In this document: piece by piece, positions 52,336-61,581 of the stretch | Layout of the letters: each line of letters starts with the position of its first letter | How positions within the stretch are numbered: position 1 is the stretch's first letter | Source: Flavobacteriaceae bacterium | Lineage (GTDB): Bacteria; Bacteroidota; Bacteroidia; Flavobacteriales; Flavobacteriaceae | Assembly: GCA_031277535.1 (NCBI GenBank) | Contig: JAITMD010000004.1 | Coordinates: forward strand, 1-64,000 | Length of the DNA: 64,000 nt | Direction: 5' to 3' | Notes under the pieces: model-generated | Database searches by the model: none | What the model was told of the DNA's origin: nothing | The model's input: only the letters and a program-made list of their open reading frames with translations | Translations under genes and position numbers: made by a program

Positions 52336-54600
52336 TTGAAGATATTTTTAACTCCTTTATCGCACTTACAATTCAAAGTATCCAAGGTTACTCTGTTAAT
52401 AGCTATGTTGTGTATGGGAGCCGTATTGCCTGCAGAAGCTCAGTCTTTAGAAAACTGGGAAAAGCAGTATAGAGCACAAACTAATACAGGAAAACTACAA
52501 AATACATTTGTTGTATCTTATGTGTCTGCTCTATATCTCAATAAGCAATATGAAAAGGCAAAGCAAATACAAAATCAGTATGTAACCACAGCCCTTAGTA
52601 AAGGAGATTACAGTAGTGTAAGTATTTTATACTGTATAGAAGCGATGAGCTTGCGTTTAAAGGAAGATACAGTAGGTGTAGAGAAAAGTCTTGACCTGGC
52701 TAAGCAATATAGTTTAAAAGCAAATGATAACGAAACAAAGGGATATGTATCCTATTGCGAAGGTTGGTTAAACAGTAGAAATGGCAAACAAGACAAAGCA
52801 GTGCAACATATTATTACCGCACTTAAATATTACGACTTAGCATCAAATTCTACTACATTAAACAAGCGAAAGTCTATTGCTAATAATGAATTAAGTGTAA
52901 TATACAATAACTTAAGAGAGGATGAACTCTATGAGAAGTACGCTAAAACTTCTTTACAATATGCTTTGTTGCAAAGTGATCCTCAGATTAAGTTTTCTGC
53001 GTTTATGCAGATGGGAAATCTGTATCACCGATTGCATGATACTTATCCAAATAGTGACACTTACCGCAATTTGGCAGAACGTTACTTTTTGCAGTCTATA
53101 GATATATTCAATCAGAACAAAGAGGTAATGAACAACCTTTCTGATTTATCTTTTGCTAATAATAATCTTGCCAGTCTGTACTTGTATTCTTTTCCAGAGA
53201 ACTATCGTTCAAAGGCATTGGAATATGCAAAACAGGCCAATACAATAGCATTAAAAATAGATCGAGCAGATCATATTGCATCGTCTTATGGGATTATGTC
53301 TTCTATTTATCAAGTAGAAGGAAATACAGATAAGGCCATTTATTATCTGTTAGAGGCCAAGGAGGCTATTTATAAATCGAGTATAGTAGATCGCAATATA
53401 GAATTGAATATTTATGAGTCCTTGGTTGATGTGTATGTAGAAGAAGGAAATTACAAAGAAGCTTTTCGCTATCAAAAGGAATATTTAGAATTGTTTAAAA
53501 CGCTTTTTAATCATGATAAATTAGAAATTATCAAAAAGTTAGAAGCTAATTTTGACAAAGAGAGACAACAACAAAAGTTAATTAAACTACAATACCAGTC
53601 GGATAAGAATGCGCAACAGATTGTATTGATGCACGCATTAGCACAACAACGAGAGCAAGTGTTGAACAACTTAAAACTGACAGAAGAGAATCAACGCAAT
53701 CAACTTAAATTCTCTGAATTAGAGGCACAAAAAAAGGCACAACAGCTCCAGTTATCACAATTGGAAACAGAGCAAAAGAGCAAAGACCTTTTGACCTATA
53801 AGAATATTGTAGCTTATAAAGAGAATTTGAATACATTTTATGTAGCCTCTATAATCTTTTTTATTGTATTAGTATTTGCCTTATTATATGCGTATAGACA
53901 ACGTGCAAAAACAATGAAGCAACGCGATGCCTTACATAAATTAGCTATAGAACAAGAAAAGCAGCATTCCAAGATTTCGACCTTAACGGCTTTGTTGCAA
54001 GGACAAGAAGAAGAAAGAGGTCGTTTGGCTCGTGATTTACACGATGGATTGGGAGGATTGCTTTCTGGGACGAAACTACACCTAACACAATTAAACGATA
54101 AGGTAGAGGGACAGGCTAAACAAGGACTTGATAAATCTATTGATCAAATAGATGGAGCAGTGGCAGAGTTGCGAAAAGTAGCACATAACTTAATGCCAGA
54201 CTTATTAGTAAACTATGGCTTAAAAGAGGCTTTGGAGGAGTTCGCTATTCGTATGTCTAATGATTTGTTAGATATTCACATTGAATTTTTAAGTTATACA
54301 AACTCTTTGTCTCAGGAGCAGCAATTGTTAGTGTATCGCATTATTCAAGAATTGGTTAATAATGCTATTAAACACGCAGAAGCTTCTCAGATTATTATTC
54401 AATTGGTAGAAGAAGAAACGGATATCATTGTCACAGTAGAAGACGATGGAAAGGGCTTTGATATTAATAAAATAGATTTAAAGAAATCAGCAGGTTTTCA
54501 CAATATACAGTCACGAGTACAGTTTATGAAAGGATCACTTGCAGTACATTCAGAAGAAAAGGTAGGAACGAGTATAGAATTTACATTCCCTAAAAAATAA
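52336..54600 (+). CDS. TPR sensor histidine kinase (HisKA_3 type)
   Basis: 754 residues from a TTG start; no ATG lies before the signal peptide, which ends VLPAEAQ. TPR-like helices cover about 40-400, and a long coiled coil about 400-495. A membrane helix lies at about 503-523 (YVASIIFFIVLVFALLYAY). The HisKA_3 box has the phospho-His in ARDLHDGLGGLLSGTKLHL. The HATPase has IQELVNNAIKHAEA and VEDDGKGFD. The sensor is periplasmic TPR, as in many Bacteroidota kinases. It is followed by 2 bases and then its response regulator, so the two form a two-component pair. The stimulus is unknown. Confidence 0.88.
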   Translation: MKIFLTPLSHLQFKVSKVTLLIAMLCMGAVLPAEAQSLENWEKQYRAQTNTGKLQNTFVVSYVSALYLNKQYEKAKQIQNQYVTTALSKGDYSSVSILYCIEAMSLRLKEDTVGVEKSLDLAKQYSLKANDNETKGYVSYCEGWLNSRNGKQDKAVQHIITALKYYDLASNSTTLNKRKSIANNELSVIYNNLREDELYEKYAKTSLQYALLQSDPQIKFSAFMQMGNLYHRLHDTYPNSDTYRNLAERYFLQSIDIFNQNKEVMNNLSDLSFANNNLASLYLYSFPENYRSKALEYAKQANTIALKIDRADHIASSYGIMSSIYQVEGNTDKAIYYLLEAKEAIYKSSIVDRNIELNIYESLVDVYVEEGNYKEAFRYQKEYLELFKTLFNHDKLEIIKKLEANFDKERQQQKLIKLQYQSDKNAQQIVLMHALAQQREQVLNNLKLTEENQRNQLKFSELEAQKKAQQLQLSQLETEQKSKDLLTYKNIVAYKENLNTFYVASIIFFIVLVFALLYAYRQRAKTMKQRDALHKLAIEQEKQHSKISTLTALLQGQEEERGRLARDLHDGLGGLLSGTKLHLTQLNDKVEGQAKQGLDKSIDQIDGAVAELRKVAHNLMPDLLVNYGLKEALEEFAIRMSNDLLDIHIEFLSYTNSLSQEQQLLVYRIIQELVNNAIKHAEASQIIIQLVEEETDIIVTVEDDGKGFDINKIDLKKSAGFHNIQSRVQFMKGSLAVHSEEKVGTSIEFTFPKK

Positions 54601-54602
54601 TT

Positions 54603-55226
54603 ATGATAAAAGTAGCAATTACAGATGATCATCCTTTATTGTTAGAAGGATTAAAGAATATTTTGAGTAATGAATCAGCTATTGAGGTTGTGGCTTGTTT
54701 TTCAAATAAAACAGCGATGTTAGATGGGTTGACTAAAACAGAGGTAGATGTTATTTTATTAGATATTAATTTAGCTGATATTAATACCTTAGAATTAATT
54801 AAACCCTTGAAACAGAAGTTCTCTTCACTGGAGATTATTATGTTAAGTGTACATAATGAGTATGCAGTGATTAACAGTAGTCTGACGGAAGGAGCAAAAG
54901 GATATATTCAAAAGAATGCTTCTGTAGAAGAGATTATTGCTGGAATAAAAATAGTGTATGGAGGAGGAAGTTATATCTGCTCTCAATCTAAAGTTGTTCT
55001 TGATAAAAAGGAGGAGATAGGATTGAAGCAAATACCAAAACTAACGCGTAGAGAGAAAGAGATTTTAGTAGAGGCAGCTTCTGGTTTAACAACAAATCAG
55101 ATTGCTGAAAAGCTTTTTATTAGTCATCATACCGTAGAGAGTCACCGCAAAAACTTGATAGAGAAATTTCAAACGTCTAATCTGAGTACAGCGATTAAGA
55201 TGGCGATGGAGTATAATTTGATTTAA
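54603..55226 (+). CDS. NarL/LuxR-type response regulator
   Basis: 207 residues. The receiver domain has the acidic pair D8-D9 (ITDDHPLLLEGL), phospho-acceptor D54 (VILLDINLAD), LSVHNEYAV and GYIQKNA with the conserved Lys. The C-terminal LuxR helix-turn-helix (about 140-205) reads LTRREKEILVEAASGLTTNQ, then LFISHHTVESHRKNLIEKF. It is cytoplasmic and DNA-binding, and pairs with the kinase at 52336. It might also serve the orphan kinase at 38823, which has the same H-box type. Confidence 0.92.
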   Translation: MIKVAITDDHPLLLEGLKNILSNESAIEVVACFSNKTAMLDGLTKTEVDVILLDINLADINTLELIKPLKQKFSSLEIIMLSVHNEYAVINSSLTEGAKGYIQKNASVEEIIAGIKIVYGGGSYICSQSKVVLDKKEEIGLKQIPKLTRREKEILVEAASGLTTNQIAEKLFISHHTVESHRKNLIEKFQTSNLSTAIKMAMEYNLI

Positions 55227-55386
55227 GAGATATAGTTTACAGTTCACGTGTGTGTCTTGGGTATTATATATGTTCTTCATTCTATAGAACTTATCCATGA
55301 ACTTTATCATCATCCCGATAAAAGAGGAGCCTGCACGCATAACTTCAGTAGTGAAGATTTATCAGATTTAATTAATACAAAAATAA

Positions 55387-55420
55387 AAAAGCCAAATTCA
55401 AATGAATGAATTTGGCTTTT
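55387..55420. terminator. Bidirectional terminator after the two-component operon
   Basis: AAAAGCCAAATTCA / TGAATTTGGCTTTT (14 bp) with loop AATGAA. A run of A before it and T after it supports both strands. It lies between the regulator gene and the convergent secreted-protein gene. Confidence 0.85.
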
Positions 55421-55443
55421 CGTTTTTGAGTGGCTTCCTTTTT

Positions 55444-56016
55444 CTAATTGAACTTTAATATTATGTTAGACAGAGTAATTACTTTTGTTAGATTGTATTC
55501 ATCGTCATACACAGGTGAATAGAAAAAAACATATACAGTGTCTTTGAATTTTGTTAGAGGGATATTTTTGTAGTTAGCTAAATCGTTAAGAACCTTTATA
55601 GTTCTACTTCCAACCCAATGTTTTGCATTTCCTTTAGGATTTCTATCAAATCGATGGTCACTTGCATTTGTGTAGAACCAATAACTTGGAGCTTCATCTG
55701 AGACAATTAATTCTTTATTCGGATTGAACATTTCATCTGCCACAGCAGTACTTTCAAACCAAGGTACTTCTAAATCTGCTTCGCCAAGAGCAGAACGATA
55801 AATGTCTTTGTCAAAAGTAGCACCAATTAAAAAGCTTTCTATATTATTTGAGGTTACTTCAAAAACAAAGTCATTGCTTTTTAAATGGACAACACCATTG
55901 TTTATAGGAACAATTGCGCCATTTTGTTTAACTTGTATTTGAATGCTTCCTTCTTGTGCCCAACTGCTTATTTGTGTAATGAATAGTAACAATAAACTAA
56001 GACCTAATTTTTTCAT
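55444..56016 (-). CDS. Small exported protein, unknown function
   Basis: 190 residues with a signal peptide ending ISSWAQ. The mature part begins EGSIQIQVKQNGAIVPINNG, a beta-rich start. It contains the distinctive aromatic segment SYWFYTNASDHRFDRNPKG and ends in strands (TVYVFFYSPVYDDEYNLTKV). No enzyme motif and no lipobox are seen. I do not recognise the family; the early strands are loosely like those of GldM C-terminal domains, but not enough to name it. It is monocistronic and shares a terminator with the two-component operon. Confidence 0.6.
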   Translation of the reverse strand: MKKLGLSLLLLFITQISSWAQEGSIQIQVKQNGAIVPINNGVVHLKSNDFVFEVTSNNIESFLIGATFDKDIYRSALGEADLEVPWFESTAVADEMFNPNKELIVSDEAPSYWFYTNASDHRFDRNPKGNAKHWVGSRTIKVLNDLANYKNIPLTKFKDTVYVFFYSPVYDDEYNLTKVITLSNIILKFN

Positions 56017-56152
56017 ACCTATTTTGCTTGTGTTAAGTTTTCTGAATTCAAAAGTAATATAACAAGGCTTTAAAAAGATTAGCTGTAAATAGGGATATTT
56101 ATGGAATGAGAATAGTAAGACCTTTGAATTAAAGTAAAAGAGTGTATTAAGT

Positions 56153-56998
56153 ATGTATATAGGTACAACAACACCCGGGCGTAGAGAACGATTTGTTATC
56201 GTAGAAAAAGGGGATTCTGCTCAATCTCTATTAGCTTTTAGTCAAAAAGAGCAAATAGCTAATTTGATTATATCTGGTCAAGAAAGCGGTTTAGAGGTAT
56301 TGTCAGATGAGTCCTTTAGTTCCTTATTTAGTAGTATAGAGATCCTTCACTTAAGAGATATAAGTATTGATAAGAATTGGTTATATCAGTTTGTAAACCT
56401 AAAACACTTAGAGGTTAAAAATTGTAAGTATAAAGGGAAAGAGCCTTTAGATTGGTTAATGTTTACAGCTTTAGAAGAATTGTTTACCCCATATTCTAAG
56501 CTATTTGTGAATTTGTTTGTACATCCTACATTAAAAACAATCTTTATAGAAAACTTTGACAAAGAGAACTTTATTTTTCCTCTAAACAGCATAATAGAGA
56601 CTTTATCAATAGAAAAGAGTGAAGAATGTACTTGGAGTAGTTTAGTTAATTTAAATGCCTTAAAAGCGCTCTATTTAGTAAAAATACCTACATTGATAGA
56701 TATTACCTGGCTAAGTAAACTTACACAGTTAGAAGATATAGAAATAAGCTCATGCAAAGAGGTAAGTAACTTGATAACATCTATTGTAGTTGTAAGTACT
56801 TTAACTACTGTTTATCTCTCATCTATAGGAGATGTTAAATCATTAAGTCCACTTCAAAAGCTTCAAAATTTAAGGGAATTAACGATTGAAACAGGAGGAA
56901 GGCTTATCGATAAGGAAAGTAGTGTTGTCCTTGATAGACTAAGTAATTTGGAGTACAGTATAGAAATGAAGAATTTTGTGGAAGGAAATGGAACGTAA
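56153..56998 (+). CDS. Leucine-rich-repeat-like protein
   Basis: 281 residues with no signal peptide. Repeated strand-turn-helix units of about 22 residues read LKHLEVKNCKYKGKEPLDWL, LEELFTPYSKLFVNLF, LKALYLVKIPTLIDITWLSK and LEDIEISSCKEVSNLI, with a Leu/Ile core and Asn/Cys turns, as in leucine-rich repeats. The N-terminus (RRERFVIVEKGDSAQSLLAF) does not follow the pattern. Cytoplasmic LRR proteins of this size are often found among immunity clusters in Bacteroidota, and the region just upstream is one. The binding partner is unknown. Confidence 0.6.
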   Translation: MYIGTTTPGRRERFVIVEKGDSAQSLLAFSQKEQIANLIISGQESGLEVLSDESFSSLFSSIEILHLRDISIDKNWLYQFVNLKHLEVKNCKYKGKEPLDWLMFTALEELFTPYSKLFVNLFVHPTLKTIFIENFDKENFIFPLNSIIETLSIEKSEECTWSSLVNLNALKALYLVKIPTLIDITWLSKLTQLEDIEISSCKEVSNLITSIVVVSTLTTVYLSSIGDVKSLSPLQKLQNLRELTIETGGRLIDKESSVVLDRLSNLEYSIEMKNFVEGNGT

Positions 56999-57020
56999 AG
57001 TAATTAAGGGTATATTTTAG

Positions 57021-58094
57021 TTATTCGTTATTTTGAAAGAGTTCATGGAGTTTTCGTTGCAGTGTTTTTTTATCAGGTAATTGCATTTTGTATTCTGCTA
57101 CCATGGTTGGTGAGAGACTTCGACTCATAGAATATTCGACTACCTCAATGTCTTTGTCTTTACAAAGTAAAATACCTATGCTGGGGTTTTCATTATCTCT
57201 TTTTACATCTCTGTCTAAAGCTTCCAGATAGAACTCAAGTTGACCTGTGTGTTCAGGTTTAAATTTGTCTGCTTTTAGTTCAAAAGCGACTAAGCATTGT
57301 AATGCGCGATGGTAAAAGAGTAAGTCTATATAAAAATCGCTATTTCCTACTTGTACTTTGTATTCTTGTTCAATAAATAAGAAATCTTTACCTAACTCTA
57401 AGATTAGCTTTTTCATTTGGCTGATTAATCCTTTTTGTAAATCATTTTCATTATGAGTATCTGGGAGTTGTAGAAAGTCGAATATGTAACTGTCTTTAAA
57501 GACGGCATTGATATCAGTAGAGAGTTTGTGAATAGAAGGGGAAGAAGATTTAGAGCACAACATTGTTCTTTCATATATAGAGCTATTGATTTGACGTTCT
57601 AAATCTCTAACACTATATTTCTCATTGATACAAAGATTAATATAAAACTCTCTTTCTTCAACTATTTTACACCTTGGAAAGATAGTGCGGTGATGTGTCC
57701 AACTTAATTGAACAAGAGGAGTTTGTCTAATGTTTTGTAGAGAAAATTTAGAAAGGATGATTTCTTGGGAGGTGTTTGTAACTTGCTGTATATTAGTTTG
57801 TTCTAATTGTGTCCCCACTGAGGACACAATTAGAGAATCGCAATAAGTTTCATAGAATTGTATCATTCTGTACAAGCTTCTTTTATTGAAGCCTTTGAGC
57901 TCTGGATTGTGTTCTTGAATATAGTCAGCTAAGTCATTTACTGTTTTGTCTCCCCAATCAGCAGTAGAAAGCTTATGGCTAATATAATAACCAATATTCC
58001 AATAAAGGTTTATTAATTCAATATTTACAGCTTTAACAGAGTTGTTTTGAGCATCTTTAATAATCTGAATGATAGTGATGAAATTCTGTTCCAT
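57021..58094 (-). CDS. PDDEXK nuclease domain protein of the DUF1016/YhcG family
   Basis: 357 residues, near the usual family length. The N-terminal DUF1016 domain (about 1-150) has INLYWNIGYYISHKL, then GFNKRSLYRMIQFYETY and LVQLSWTHHRTIF. The C-terminal nuclease has DFYIDLLFYHRALQCLVAFE, then LKADKFKPEHTGQL, with the Asp and the E-x-K pair of a PD-(D/E)XK site. Family members are linked to DNA repair or restriction-like defence. Between the two parts, the residues VSSVGTQL are encoded by the palindromic element described separately at 57802-57834; a second copy lies just upstream of the gene. The stretch is in frame, so the protein may well be functional. Confidence 0.85.
   Translation of the reverse strand: MEQNFITIIQIIKDAQNNSVKAVNIELINLYWNIGYYISHKLSTADWGDKTVNDLADYIQEHNPELKGFNKRSLYRMIQFYETYCDSLIVSSVGTQLEQTNIQQVTNTSQEIILSKFSLQNIRQTPLVQLSWTHHRTIFPRCKIVEEREFYINLCINEKYSVRDLERQINSSIYERTMLCSKSSSPSIHKLSTDINAVFKDSYIFDFLQLPDTHNENDLQKGLISQMKKLILELGKDFLFIEQEYKVQVGNSDFYIDLLFYHRALQCLVAFELKADKFKPEHTGQLEFYLEALDRDVKRDNENPSIGILLCKDKDIEVVEYSMSRSLSPTMVAEYKMQLPDKKTLQRKLHELFQNNE
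57802..57834 (-). repeat. Palindromic element inside the DUF1016 gene, in frame
   Basis: A 13-bp perfect stem TCTAATTGTGTCC / GGACACAATTAGA around the loop CCACTGA. It encodes about 11 residues, VSSVGTQL among them, without disturbing the frame. The same element with other outer stem bases lies at 58251-58283. Confidence 0.9.
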
Positions 58095-58250
58095 TATTGT
58101 GCTTAATTAGTTGTGTTAGCACAAGTTATATCTTTTATGTAATGTGGAAATATTAAATAATTGTAATGTTTGAAAAGTGAACGGAATAATCAGTAATTAG
58201 AATATCCCAATCTTTGGGAGTTATTTGGAACTTATTGATTATTAGGTTGT

Positions 58251-58283
58251 TGCAATTGTGTCCCCACTGAGGACACAATTGCA
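58251..58283. repeat. Palindromic element upstream of the DUF1016 gene
   Basis: A 13-bp perfect stem TGCAATTGTGTCC / GGACACAATTGCA around the same loop CCACTGA, in the spacer between the DUF1016 and GNAT genes. The two stem positions that differ from the copy at 57802 are changed on both arms, so pairing is kept. Confidence 0.9.
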
Positions 58284-58301
58284 CTCATAATGAGAATATG
58301 T

Positions 58302-58766
58302 TTATATCTTATACCTCATAACCGTATGTACAGGTTCGAAGTGTTCTTTTAAATATAGCTCATAAGCACGTTTGTTTTGTTCCACTACCAATAGCTCTAT
58401 ATAGTCCACCTTTTTGTCTTTTGCCCATTGTTTAACAGCATCTATTAATTGCTTGCCAATGCCTAAACTTCTGTATGTTGGTTCTACATAAATATCGGCA
58501 AAGTTGAGGTGTCTATGTTGTACAAAACATTCATAAGGTAGGGTATGTTCTATAAACAGCGCTACCATACCGATAAGTTGGTCTTTATCTACAGCGACTA
58601 AGAAGTCCCATTCATCAGATTGTATGGTTTCTTCTAAAAAGTCTATAGCAGGAAGGTCTGCTTTAAAGTACTCGGGTTGGTATTCTTGCATGACTGCGAA
58701 CTGCTTCTGATAAAGCAGTTGTAGTTGAGGGATGTCCTCTAATATGGCAGGGCGTATGTGTATCAT
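58302..58766 (-). CDS. GNAT family N-acetyltransferase
   Basis: 154 residues. IRPAILEDIPQLQLLYQKQF is the classic GNAT N-terminus. The acetyl-CoA loop is VEPTYRSLGIGKQLID (RxxGIG) near residue 105, and VVEQNKRAYELYLKEHFEPV is motif B. The substrate is unknown. It is monocistronic and cytoplasmic, located between the palindromic element and the WG/Sel1 gene. Confidence 0.85.
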   Translation of the reverse strand: MIHIRPAILEDIPQLQLLYQKQFAVMQEYQPEYFKADLPAIDFLEETIQSDEWDFLVAVDKDQLIGMVALFIEHTLPYECFVQHRHLNFADIYVEPTYRSLGIGKQLIDAVKQWAKDKKVDYIELLVVEQNKRAYELYLKEHFEPVHTVMRYKI

Positions 58767-58839
58767 ATTTTTTAGGGAATAGGAGATGGGACGAAGTAAA
58801 TAGTCTGTTAACCGTTAATCGAAAGCTGTAAACTATATA

Positions 58840-61437
58840 CTACTTAAACCATTTGCCTAATATCTTTTTTAGGAAACTCTTTTGTTGTAATTCTTCTGGA
58901 ATATAAATGTCGTTTTCTCTTGCTAAGGTTAAGTAATGCGCTAGTTTTTCACTGTTTTTAAAACCTTCATCATAAGCATAAATATACAATAAATCTGTAG
59001 CTGCATGTACATATCCTTTTTCCACTGCCTGTTCAAAGTACTCGATTGCCTTAGCCGTGTCTTGTTTTACTTCAAGACCTAAATTATAGAATTTACCCAT
59101 TAAGAAAGAGCCCAAACGATCTTCTTCTTTCAGGTCTTTTTTGATGTATTTAAGAGCAAGTTTATACTGTCCCAATAAGTAATAGCAATCTGCAATATAA
59201 TTAGCCACGTAAAAACCCCAAACCTTATCTAAGGGCAAGAAGTATTGAATTGCCTCTTCAAAGTTCATCTCTATGCCTTCTGCTCCTTCATAGTATAAGT
59301 AAGCTAAGTTTAGTTTCGCTTGATTATTTCCTCTTTCAGCTCCAAGTTTGTAATATTCTACCCCCTTTTCACTATCATAAGCTACTCCTAAGGACTCAAA
59401 ATACATATATCCAATATTGGTAGCCGCATAGTGATTACCAAGCTCAGATGCCTTTAAAAAGAGTTTCATTGCTTTGGGATAATCAAGGTATGCTTCTTCA
59501 GTTAAGTGTCTATATCCTAAGTCTTGAAGTAACTCATCATTGTTTAAATCTTCAGCAAAGGTCAATATTTGTTCATACAGTGCTGTATAATCATGCGCTA
59601 AGTAATAGTCCTTAATCTTAGTGATATAGTAAGGTTCAAGATTTTTATAGTCTTGTAGTGTAAAGTGTATCCCTTGCTCTTCAAAGTAAGGTCTAAATAA
59701 CCCTACTTCTCCTTCTGCGTTATAATGCATACGGGTAGCTAAGGCAATTAATTGCGTATTAGGTAATAGTTGTAAAGAACCATCAGTCCACGTATATACC
59801 TTATCATCTTTATATACAATGATAGCTTGAGGTGTATTGTCTAAAGGGTGTAGAGCTATGTAATCACAATTTCCCATAACAGGAGTTGTTGTCTCCATAG
59901 GTGTTATAGTCCATAGATTATTCTTAATGGCATAAACATCCTCAGATAAGATGATTAAATCTATAGCCACCTGTAAGGGAATAGCCCATAGACGTTTAAT
60001 ACAGTCATACACTCCTTTCTTTTTACCAGAGCTTACATAGACTTGTCCCACTTGAAGATTAACATTCATCAAGATGTACTTCTCTATGCGTCCTTTGATC
60101 GGTTCAAATAAGAAGGCTTTAATCTCTATATCATAAATAGAGGTTCCTTCTTCTGTAATGACTTTAATGCATTTATCTGTTAAGCCTTCTGCTGTTTTGA
60201 TATTATCTAAAACAAGTTCTCCTTGAGCATTGATAATTTTCTTTAGTTTAGGACCATTAGCAGAAGGAACCATTAGGCAATTACCAGTGTAGATTTCTGA
60301 GATATCACTAAAATCATAGTTACCCATAAAACCAAACTCATTAGAATACATGATATCCTTGTTTTTGTGTTTTCCACAGAAATAATGATAGTAGTACTCA
60401 AATGGAGCTGTAGAAGTGAAGGGAATACACTCTTTTCCTTTATAATTAAATACGGCATATAGATTACCCTGAAGTACATTAAAGTATTCTTCACTTAGGA
60501 GTTCTATGTCATCGTAGATAAAGTCTGTTAGATAAGTCTGTGTACTGAGGTTATATAAAGCATGCTTTTCATCCTTTTTTAAAGAACAAGTAATCACAGT
60601 ATCATAGGCGTCAAAATTGTTCTCATCCTTTGAGATATAAGATATAGTAGTGTCACTCACATAATCCCAAATGGGCTCTAAGACAATCTTTCCAGTTTTA
60701 TCTATTAATCCACATTTGTCATTTAAGATAATATAAGCCAATCCGCTTTTCTCAAACTCTCCTATGCCTTCATAGATAGGAGGTAGGATGATTTCTCCTT
60801 CTAATGTTTTAATTCCCCATCGCTCGTTTTCTTCGAAGTGTAAAAAATCATAGTTAGGTTGGAATGCAACTTCTAACCAATCCCAACCATAGTTTGCGTC
60901 ATCATTGTTGAGGTACTCTTGGAATGTACTATGAGGGAAAAAATAACTCGCTATATCAGATTGATTGAATTGATCTACACTCACATTGTTATTTAGTAAT
61001 TCTCTAAACTCAGCCGCTAACTCTTCTAAAGTAGCTAAGTATTCTTTGGCTAAAGCCTTATGACCTCCTTCACTCATATTATAAACATCAGAGCCATCTA
61101 ATAACAAGCTATCTCCTTCTAAATGGTTGAAGTAGTAAAGTTGCTTTTTATAAGATTCTATATATAGAGGTTGATGCTCTTGAGGGATTAGTTCATCTAT
61201 ATGGTCTTGTATCCACTGATGAAACTGCTCAAAAATAGGCAGTGCCTCTTTCATTTTAAAGTATAAAAGGTAAGACGGCTTTAGACTATAATTTTTTAGT
61301 TCTTTAGATTGTACTGGAATACAGAACAAAGGAAAAAAGAATAGAGGTATTTCGTATTTCCACTCTCCTATATAGTGATGTTCTACTTCTCCTTGTGGTG
61401 TTAAATCTATATTCGTTACTATATGTCTATGTCCCAT
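58840..61437 (-). CDS. WG-repeat and Sel1-repeat protein
   Basis: 865 residues with no signal peptide. Residues 1-200 are an unassigned domain, partly helical. WG-type units begin near 205 (RWGIKTLEGEIILPPIYEGI, then CGLIDKTGKIVLEPIWDYV) and continue weakly to about 530. Residues about 640-850 hold five or six Sel1/TPR-like repeats (AMKLFLKASELGNHYAATNI, then GVEYYKLGAERGNNQAKLNL, then AIEYFEQAVEKGYVHAATDL). Both repeat types mediate protein-protein contacts. Such proteins in Bacteroidota often occur near immunity or secreted-toxin genes, but the exact role here is unknown. It is long and intact. Confidence 0.8.
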   Translation of the reverse strand: MGHRHIVTNIDLTPQGEVEHHYIGEWKYEIPLFFFPLFCIPVQSKELKNYSLKPSYLLYFKMKEALPIFEQFHQWIQDHIDELIPQEHQPLYIESYKKQLYYFNHLEGDSLLLDGSDVYNMSEGGHKALAKEYLATLEELAAEFRELLNNNVSVDQFNQSDIASYFFPHSTFQEYLNNDDANYGWDWLEVAFQPNYDFLHFEENERWGIKTLEGEIILPPIYEGIGEFEKSGLAYIILNDKCGLIDKTGKIVLEPIWDYVSDTTISYISKDENNFDAYDTVITCSLKKDEKHALYNLSTQTYLTDFIYDDIELLSEEYFNVLQGNLYAVFNYKGKECIPFTSTAPFEYYYHYFCGKHKNKDIMYSNEFGFMGNYDFSDISEIYTGNCLMVPSANGPKLKKIINAQGELVLDNIKTAEGLTDKCIKVITEEGTSIYDIEIKAFLFEPIKGRIEKYILMNVNLQVGQVYVSSGKKKGVYDCIKRLWAIPLQVAIDLIILSEDVYAIKNNLWTITPMETTTPVMGNCDYIALHPLDNTPQAIIVYKDDKVYTWTDGSLQLLPNTQLIALATRMHYNAEGEVGLFRPYFEEQGIHFTLQDYKNLEPYYITKIKDYYLAHDYTALYEQILTFAEDLNNDELLQDLGYRHLTEEAYLDYPKAMKLFLKASELGNHYAATNIGYMYFESLGVAYDSEKGVEYYKLGAERGNNQAKLNLAYLYYEGAEGIEMNFEEAIQYFLPLDKVWGFYVANYIADCYYLLGQYKLALKYIKKDLKEEDRLGSFLMGKFYNLGLEVKQDTAKAIEYFEQAVEKGYVHAATDLLYIYAYDEGFKNSEKLAHYLTLARENDIYIPEELQQKSFLKKILGKWFK

Positions 61438-61581
61438 GATCCTATTTATTGTATTGTCAAAAATAGGGTAAAAAACGAGAAGATTGAGTAGCTGTTTACA
61501 GCTATTTCAGGAAGAGAAGGCAATGTTTTGAACAGTTTTTATAGAAATTGCTTTACTTTGTATTTCTTAGTCATATATTCA

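Noticed and set aside
58196..58220. Hairpin TCCCAA/TTGGGA in the spacer before the DUF1016 gene
   Set aside because: Only six pairs with a short loop, no T run and no second copy seen; too weak beside the clear palindrome at 58251.
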